This document shows, piece after piece, positions 6,587 through 11,222 of a DNA stretch of 11,222 nt. The notes beneath the pieces are model-generated. The model was given only the letters and a program-made list of their open reading frames with translations. It searched no databases and was not told the DNA's origin. Numbering within the stretch: position 1 is the stretch's first letter; every line of letters starts with the position of its first letter. Source of the stretch: JAWXVD01 sp044425705 (lineage in GTDB: Bacteria; Bacillota; Clostridia; Lachnospirales; Lachnospiraceae); NCBI GenBank assembly GCA_044425705.1, contig JAWXVD010000109.1:1-11222 (forward strand), written 5' to 3'. Both the position numbers and the translations under genes were made by a program.

Positions 6587-7772
6587 CTCCTAAGTTCCTC
6601 TTCTGGATTTCTTTATTGTAAATTTGTGTACTATATATCAATGTACAAACTGCATACCAATGATATGCATAAATTAATGATCCCCCTATCCCTGCAATGA
6701 AAAATAAAATAAACCCAATTGTTAAATGGTTTTTAATCTGTTTACTTTGGCAAATTGAAATACGCTTCACTAACACATATATAATCAACAGTAATATTAA
6801 TAATTGAAATATTCCTCCATCTAATAGTATTTCTAATACCAGATTATGAGATGTGTATGATCTACCGTAGAAATTTATTACACTATTTTCTCTAATTCCA
6901 TATCCAAATATCAATTTTTCTGGAATATAACTTAACGCAGCATCCCAAAGCATATCTCTACCTGAAAATGATGCATCTTTTCCAAACAAAAAATCAAATA
7001 AATAAGTGAAGTTATTCTGTACCCTAAATATAATAATACTTAAAAAAGCAACAACAAGAACTGGAATTATTTTTTTAATCGACAAATTGTACTTGTGAAT
7101 ATATAAACTTATATAATATGTAATAAACAATATTAGAATAATTATTCCGGTACTTGAACCCGTAAAAAACACGCTACATGTAGCTATAAACAAAAAACAA
7201 ATATATCTTTTTTGAAAATGAATGTCTTTTGTACATTCCATATAAAGTAGCCCCATTATAAACGTTAATGCCACCCAATTAATCATGCTATTTTTAATAC
7301 CCAAAAAAAACACTTTGTAATTCACTGTATCTGTATACTCCTCCAACAAACCATCTGGGAAAGGAACTATCAATATTGTATTGATAGTTATTAATATAAA
7401 TAAATAATTAAATATCCATCTTAAAACTTTAGTTCCATTATAATAGAGTCCCACCTCTAATAACATGCATACTAAAAAACATTCTATTAGTTTTTTGAAT
7501 GCATAGAATACGTCCTGTGAATTTATTGCTGTAGTTAATATTAATCCCAAGCAATATATGCCTATCCATATTGCAAAGCACCCTCTCTTCTTTGTATTTA
7601 AAATCATAAAATATTTGAGTCCAACAACTATCAAAACAATAGCTTTAAAAGTAATAAAAATAATATCTGTAATTAAAATTTCTTTAAAAACATCTGGTTC
7701 AAATATTGGAATTAATAATAATATATATATATATTTATTTTGGAATATACTTTTTTTTATGTTCATTTTCAT
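6570..7772 (-). CDS. wzy: Wzy-like O-antigen/exopolysaccharide polymerase
   Basis: The protein has 400 residues with about ten or more hydrophobic helices spread along its length. It carries the Wzy/O-antigen-ligase signature: STG (207-209) near a helix, then a large outside loop with SGRDMLW (270-276), FGYG (289-292), SHN (308-310) and LEILLDGG (313-320). Such proteins join repeat units of a surface polysaccharide at the outer membrane leaflet face. The gene overlaps the upstream glycosyltransferase by 38 bp and the downstream flippase by 17 bp. The chosen ATG (7772) has only a weak GAAAGA site; a second in-frame ATG is at 7766, so the start may be off by two residues, and expression probably relies on translational coupling. 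Within the first 18 codons are an A8 run and a sevenfold AT repeat, listed separately. Alternative: a ligase rather than a polymerase, which is less likely beside wzx in a Gram-positive-like genome. Confidence 0.83.
   Translation of the reverse strand: MKMNIKKSIFQNKYIYILLLIPIFEPDVFKEILITDIIFITFKAIVLIVVGLKYFMILNTKKRGCFAIWIGIYCLGLILTTAINSQDVFYAFKKLIECFLVCMLLEVGLYYNGTKVLRWIFNYLFILITINTILIVPFPDGLLEEYTDTVNYKVFFLGIKNSMINWVALTFIMGLLYMECTKDIHFQKRYICFLFIATCSVFFTGSSTGIIILILFITYYISLYIHKYNLSIKKIIPVLVVAFLSIIIFRVQNNFTYLFDFLFGKDASFSGRDMLWDAALSYIPEKLIFGYGIRENSVINFYGRSYTSHNLVLEILLDGGIFQLLILLLIIYVLVKRISICQSKQIKNHLTIGFILFFIAGIGGSLIYAYHWYAVCTLIYSTQIYNKEIQKRNLGDGIQT
7721..7758. repeat. Simple-sequence tracts at the start of wzy: (AT)7 and a run of eight A/T
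   Basis: Plus-strand 7721-7734 is seven AT units and 7751-7758 is eight T residues. On the coding strand the A8 run spans codons 5-8 of wzy and the last codons of the upstream glycosyltransferase, while the AT tract spans wzy codons 13-18 and begins just past the stop codon of the upstream gene. A gain or loss of one AT unit would shift wzy out of frame but leave the upstream gene intact. Phase variation is only an inference, since very AT-rich DNA produces such tracts by chance. Confidence 0.6.
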
Positions 7773-9063
7773 TCTTTCGTTTCATTAAATATTTAATCAT
7801 GTCTCGTAAAATTTGCTTATAAAATAAAAGGGAAGGGATATTTCTTAGCAATGGAACGCATTTGATTTTTCGATTAGCTTCTCTTAACAATTTAAAATCA
7901 TTTAACCAATGCTCAGTTGTATGATTTGGATTTTCATTAATACCATTCATTATTTCATCAAATAGTTTTCTCCACTTCAAGCAGATATTTTTTATTTCAA
8001 AATTATCTAATACATAATTATATCCATTATTCCCAAGTTCTTCATTTAACTGGTGATCATTTAATAAACGTACTATATACTTTACAAAATCCTTATCTCT
8101 ATTAAATAATAGCCCCGTTTTACCATTAACCACCGTGTCTAACACACCATTCTTTTTAACTGTTACTACTGGTATTTTGAAATATTCAAATTCAACTGCA
8201 GAAATACAAAAAGTTTCTCTTCCGATCGGATTGACAACTCCAACAGACATTTTTTTTAATACTTCACTTTTTTCATTCCCTGCAACTATACCCATAAACT
8301 TAACACTCGAAATCACTTTTCCTGTTCCATCATCCAAATATTTGATTATCTTTTTGTAATACTTTTCATCTGAAATATTTGTATCCCCAATGCTAGTGCA
8401 CTGTCTATTGTATAAATTTCCGCCACCTAATACGTATAATTCTGCATCAGGAACATGCTTTAATACTTTTTTCCAATTTTTTGCCAAACGATGAAAGCCC
8501 TTCTTTGGTGTTAAGGAACCCATATATCCCACAATTTTTTTTGTAACATCTTTCTCATATCCATAATAACAAGAAAAATCAAGAGCATTATAAATATATG
8601 TACTTTTACAATAAATTTTATGATCTCTCAACCTATCTAATTGCTCTTTTCCTACACAAACATTTTTGTATACATACTGACTATCTGTTGCTAATGATGC
8701 AAATTTATTATCTTCATGATTATGACTCCAGAAAACAACTTTCTGTTTATGTACTTCAATTTCCTCAAACAACTTTTTATCACTATTTAATCCTCTCAAG
8801 ATTAAAATATCGATATTTTTACTACTAGCAACTCTTACCGCTTCAACTGAATTGTTACAACTAATACTATAAAGGGAGTCTGGCATTGTTTCAATTAATG
8901 GTGCTAAAATGTAAACTTCCAAGTCGACATATATTTTTTTTAAATACCATGCAACCGTCCAAAACATAAACTGGGTTCCACCAATTCCAGGGTTTCCCTT
9001 TTCAGGCATTGAATAATCTATCCCCTGGTGGCTCTTATTTTCAATATAAAATCCTACTTTCAT
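7735..9063 (-). CDS. GT4-family glycosyltransferase (GT-B fold)
   Basis: The protein has 442 residues and no signal peptide. The N-terminal Rossmann half starts MKVGFYIENK and has the nucleotide-sugar/acceptor glycine loop GNPGIGGTQ (23-31). The C-terminal half opens with YMGSLTPKKGF (180-190), then LGGG (212-215), and the EX7E element RETFCISAVE (Glu283 and Glu291) that binds the donor sugar nucleotide in retaining GT4 enzymes. A basic tail (about 385-442: LREANRKIK, YLMKRKNENEHKKK) could help bind the membrane or lipid acceptor. It should add one sugar to the lipid-linked repeat unit on the cytosolic side; donor and acceptor cannot be read from sequence. AGGAG sits 9 nt upstream of the ATG after a 212-bp non-coding gap, and the 3' end overlaps wzy by 38 bp. 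Confidence 0.88.
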   Translation of the reverse strand: MKVGFYIENKSHQGIDYSMPEKGNPGIGGTQFMFWTVAWYLKKIYVDLEVYILAPLIETMPDSLYSISCNNSVEAVRVASSKNIDILILRGLNSDKKLFEEIEVHKQKVVFWSHNHEDNKFASLATDSQYVYKNVCVGKEQLDRLRDHKIYCKSTYIYNALDFSCYYGYEKDVTKKIVGYMGSLTPKKGFHRLAKNWKKVLKHVPDAELYVLGGGNLYNRQCTSIGDTNISDEKYYKKIIKYLDDGTGKVISSVKFMGIVAGNEKSEVLKKMSVGVVNPIGRETFCISAVEFEYFKIPVVTVKKNGVLDTVVNGKTGLLFNRDKDFVKYIVRLLNDHQLNEELGNNGYNYVLDNFEIKNICLKWRKLFDEIMNGINENPNHTTEHWLNDFKLLREANRKIKCVPLLRNIPSLLFYKQILRDMIKYLMKRKNENEHKKKYIPK

Positions 9064-9275
9064 AAGTGATCTCTCCTTCTCTTTTTATGTTACACTAGTC
9101 AATCAAGAAATTCTTCTTTCTTCTAGTGATTTCCCTAAGCACAATATTCTTCCATATTAATCTAGATCTTTACAATTTAATCTGACATTGCTCCCTCCAG
9201 ACAATTACGAGTTGTATTCTTTATCAACTTGATGGCGAAGTTTATTTAATGAAAGATTAACACTCACCTCTTTTT
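9064..9275. other. 212-bp non-coding gap inside the polysaccharide cluster
   Basis: No open frame longer than about 20 codons is present on the coding strand. It does contain a strong ribosome binding site (GGAGGGAGCA before ATG at 9188) that opens only a three-codon frame ending at TAA (9177-9179), which looks like an orphaned gene start. I see no convincing promoter pair or GC-rich terminator. The gap breaks an otherwise tightly packed operon and may be the scar of a lost gene. Confidence 0.4.
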
Positions 9276-10325
9276 TTATTTCAAGAGGCAATAATCTATT
9301 GCCTCTTGAAATCCTTGATACATTCTACTTGCATTAATTTCTTTCTCATATACATCTATTGCCGCTTTTGACATGTTCTCTACTTGCTCCTTATCATTAA
9401 AGAGAGATAGCACATATTCTTTAAGCTTCATTTCATTTTCTACTATCTTTCCTGTCATTTCATCTTTTAAATAATATATTTCAGGAGCATGTATCCCTTC
9501 TAAAAGTACTACAGGTAATCCCCAAAACATTGCTTGATTTAATGCGAGTCCAACATGACCAGGTGTACTAAATATATCTGCCATCTTATATATTTCATCA
9601 ACTTCTATACCGTATTTTTCTCCCAAGTAATATATATTGTCAAACTCTCTTACTTTCGCAAGAAATTCCTCAGTCTCCCCCGGTCCCACTATGACAACTG
9701 CTATATCTTCCACACCTCCAAATAAATCTATTAATACTTCTGGTCTTTTATATCTCTTTAACCTTGAAACATACAAAATTATATTTTTTTCTTTAATTCC
9801 ATATTTAGATTTACATTCAGCTGGACTGCAAATTTCATTTTTATCTATATCTGACAAATCGATAGTGTTATAAGCTACAAATAATTTCCTCTGATTTTTT
9901 TCAGAAAAATACTGCCTCATCTCAGGTGTATATGTAATAAGTGCATCGCAACAATTATGTATAAAATAAAATAATGAATTTTTCATTTTGTTTTTTGGAG
10001 TTTGATTATTTATGCCATGATTCCAATAAATTACTGGTATTTTTCTTATCTTACAAAAAGAAATTAATGGTAGCATCACATAGTCTTTTAGGTGTAAAAA
10101 CAAAATAACAACATCAGGATTAATCTCGTCTAATACCTTTACATAATTTGTAATCGACATCGTAGTTTCATATTTCTTATACTCCGCAGAAAAATCTACA
10201 ACTTGAAACGAATCACTTAATACATGCAACTGATATCCGTCTTCATTGAATTTCTTTTGAAAATAATTATACAGTTTTTGCCTATAATGAAATACATGGT
10301 TAGATATTAATAATATTTTTTTCAT
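9276..10325 (-). CDS. GT-B glycosyltransferase (GT4-like, group lacking the canonical EX7E)
   Basis: The protein has 349 residues. The N-terminal half begins KKILLISNHVFHYRQ, with DVVILFLHLKDYVMLP and VIYWNHG (98-104) typical of the acceptor domain. The C-terminal half has YVSRLKRYKRPEVL (185-198), VGPG (213-216) and PGHVGLALNQAMFWGLPVV (255-273). In that last block the usual first Glu of EX7E is not visible, and Gly/His/Asn residues occupy the loop, as in some capsule glycosyltransferases with a PG-hGL signature. It should transfer a sugar onto the lipid-linked intermediate of the polysaccharide. AGGAG lies 4 nt upstream of the ATG and the preceding gene ends 9 bp earlier, so these two are co-transcribed. 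The last 12 codons form a perfect inverted repeat with the stop codon at its foot. Confidence 0.85.
   Translation of the reverse strand: MKKILLISNHVFHYRQKLYNYFQKKFNEDGYQLHVLSDSFQVVDFSAEYKKYETTMSITNYVKVLDEINPDVVILFLHLKDYVMLPLISFCKIRKIPVIYWNHGINNQTPKNKMKNSLFYFIHNCCDALITYTPEMRQYFSEKNQRKLFVAYNTIDLSDIDKNEICSPAECKSKYGIKEKNIILYVSRLKRYKRPEVLIDLFGGVEDIAVVIVGPGETEEFLAKVREFDNIYYLGEKYGIEVDEIYKMADIFSTPGHVGLALNQAMFWGLPVVLLEGIHAPEIYYLKDEMTGKIVENEMKLKEYVLSLFNDKEQVENMSKAAIDVYEKEINASRMYQGFQEAIDYCLLK
9278..9312. repeat. Perfect 16-bp inverted repeat at the end of a glycosyltransferase gene
   Basis: Arms 9278-9293 (ATTTCAAGAGGCAATA) and 9297-9312 are exact reverse complements with a 3-nt loop (ATC). The element covers codons for FQEAIDYCLLK and two bases of the TAA stop. 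On the transcribed strand it is followed by AAAAAAAGAGG, not by a U tract, so it is not a normal intrinsic terminator for this gene; the T run is on its other side. It might shield the mRNA 3' end or pause transcription at the cluster gap. Confidence 0.85.
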
Positions 10326-10334
10326 ACTACTCCT

Positions 10335-11198
10335 TTATTGACTATTCATAAAAAACCTCTCATATCCATCTAGTAACGCCTTACTCGTATGCTCCCAACT
10401 CAATTCATTAAGAACTCGATTATATCCATATTCCCCCATAGCTTTTCTCTGCTCTGGATTTTCTAATAACGAAACAACCTTATCTGCCATATCTTTTGCA
10501 TTATTTTGTTCTGCATATAAAGAAGCTTCCTGTGCTGAATATCGTCCCTCTGTTAGCTCGAACTGAACTATTGGTTTTTTCAATGCCATGTATTCTAAAA
10601 TCTTATTCATCGTAGATTTGTCATTCATACTATTATAAGTATCTGAATTCACACAAACATCTGCTGTGTTAAGGTAGTCAAGCAATTGTTGATCTGGTAC
10701 TCTTCCTGTAAACTCTACACAATCATCTAACTGCATATCTCTGCATAAGACTCTGAGATATTCTACATGTGGACCACCACCTACAATCCCCCAGAAAATA
10801 TCTGTTCTCTTCAGCTCTTCCTTGCAATATTTTGCTGCTTGTAATATGTACTCTATACCCTCTTGCTGTCCTATTACACCTAGATAGCCTACCATATATT
10901 TTTTGCCACGTTTAATTTCTTCTTTAGGTTCTTGCAATCTTAATCTTTCTAATTTAGGCCCACTTCTTAATACAATCACCTTATTTTCAGGCATTTTATT
11001 TCTAACTATTGCTATTTCCTTATAAGACTCATTTGTTACAAATGCAAATTCACAATTCTTATAAGTCAATCTTTCCATAAAAACTTGACTATAATAAAAT
11101 AATTTTGGCTCAATCACAAATTTTGTGGGATGATGGGTTTCTAATATAAGATTTTCTACTGATGTCAAACAGTTTGAGAAAGAAATATTCGTCATCAC
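10335..11198 (-). CDS. GT4-family glycosyltransferase, N-terminal domain short or missing
   Basis: The C-terminal donor-binding domain is complete: GYLGVIGQQEGIEYIL (104-119), GGGP (140-143), FTGRVPDQQLLDYLNTADVCV (163-183) and STMNKILEYMALKKPIV (195-211), the last carrying the donor-site Glu. The linker motif TNESYKEIAI (55-64) is also typical of a well-defined bacterial GT4 group found in exopolysaccharide clusters. Related proteins I know have about 100 further residues upstream, including an HHD motif and the first Rossmann strands. Here only about 50 residues precede TNESYK, with THH (21-23) as a possible echo. An in-frame TAA lies at 11220-11222, so the frame cannot extend further. The given start is GTG at 11198; ATG at 11195 is equally possible, and neither has a recognisable ribosome binding site. 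It may be the 3' part of a frameshifted gene, or coupled to an upstream gene whose TGA (overlapping GTGATG) ends another frame. Confidence 0.78.
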   Translation of the reverse strand: MMTNISFSNCLTSVENLILETHHPTKFVIEPKLFYYSQVFMERLTYKNCEFAFVTNESYKEIAIVRNKMPENKVIVLRSGPKLERLRLQEPKEEIKRGKKYMVGYLGVIGQQEGIEYILQAAKYCKEELKRTDIFWGIVGGGPHVEYLRVLCRDMQLDDCVEFTGRVPDQQLLDYLNTADVCVNSDTYNSMNDKSTMNKILEYMALKKPIVQFELTEGRYSAQEASLYAEQNNAKDMADKVVSLLENPEQRKAMGEYGYNRVLNELSWEHTSKALLDGYERFFMNSQ

Positions 11199-11222
11199 GA
11201 TATCCGTAAGCTTGTCTTCTTA

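Noticed and set aside
9104..9265. A decayed protein read through stops in the gap (VSVNLSLNKLRHQVDKEYNS and following)
   Set aside because: Three stops in about 60 codons is what AT-rich random sequence gives, and I recognise no family in the pieces.
9278..9312. Intrinsic terminator of the 9276-10325 glycosyltransferase
   Set aside because: The stem is strong but the minus-strand transcript continues with A residues; the T run lies on the wrong side for this gene, and no plus-strand gene precedes it.

Overview
The window is low-GC bacterial DNA, and every gene I can support lies on the minus strand, so transcription runs right to left. Clean AGGAGG-type ribosome binding sites, an IS21-type element end, a GH94-type phosphorylase fragment and a decaying AlbA_2/COG2865 protein fit a Firmicute, most likely a Clostridia/Lachnospiraceae gut or rumen organism. 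That assignment is inference from protein style, not from a marker gene.

Right part (about 11198 down to 5141) is part of a Wzx/Wzy-type surface polysaccharide cluster. In transcription order it holds a GT4 glycosyltransferase with a short or missing N-terminal domain (10335-11198), a second GT-B glycosyltransferase (9276-10325), a 212-bp non-coding gap, a third GT4 glycosyltransferase (7735-9063), a membrane polymerase of the O-antigen ligase/polymerase type (6570-7772) and a Wzx-type flippase (5141-6586). The last three overlap and are probably translationally coupled. Together they would build a repeat unit on an undecaprenyl carrier, flip it across the membrane and polymerise it. The initiating phosphoglycosyltransferase and the chain-length regulators are not in view and probably lie to the right. 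This block is visibly more AT-rich than the amidohydrolase region.

Middle part: a CapA-family lipoprotein (3708-5021) with an unusually long N-terminal region follows the flippase, apparently with its own promoter. After it come a 19-codon micro-ORF with a strong ribosome binding site (3573-3632), a promoter embedded in three copies of an ATTTTGCTTATTTT motif (3470-3558), and a degenerate AlbA_2/HATPase_c_4 gene (2804-3450) with one frameshift and apparent internal deletions.

Left part: a YtcJ-like amidohydrolase (1169-2788) and a QueD/6-pyruvoyl-tetrahydropterin-synthase-like protein (533-1114) that lacks the catalytic cysteine and carries a C-terminal zinc ribbon. These two look like one operon ending at a strong bidirectional terminator (421-467). 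Beyond it lies the first 91 codons of a probable GH94 phosphorylase, cut exactly at a codon boundary by the end of an IS21-family element that continues out of the window to the left.

I found no tRNA, rRNA, CRISPR array or complete mobile element. I do not see a clearly new multi-gene system. The observations most worth following are the QueD-like protein without its catalytic Cys, the repeat-embedded promoter in front of the broken AlbA_2 gene, the tandem AT repeat in wzy, and the perfect 16-bp inverted repeat at the end of a glycosyltransferase gene.
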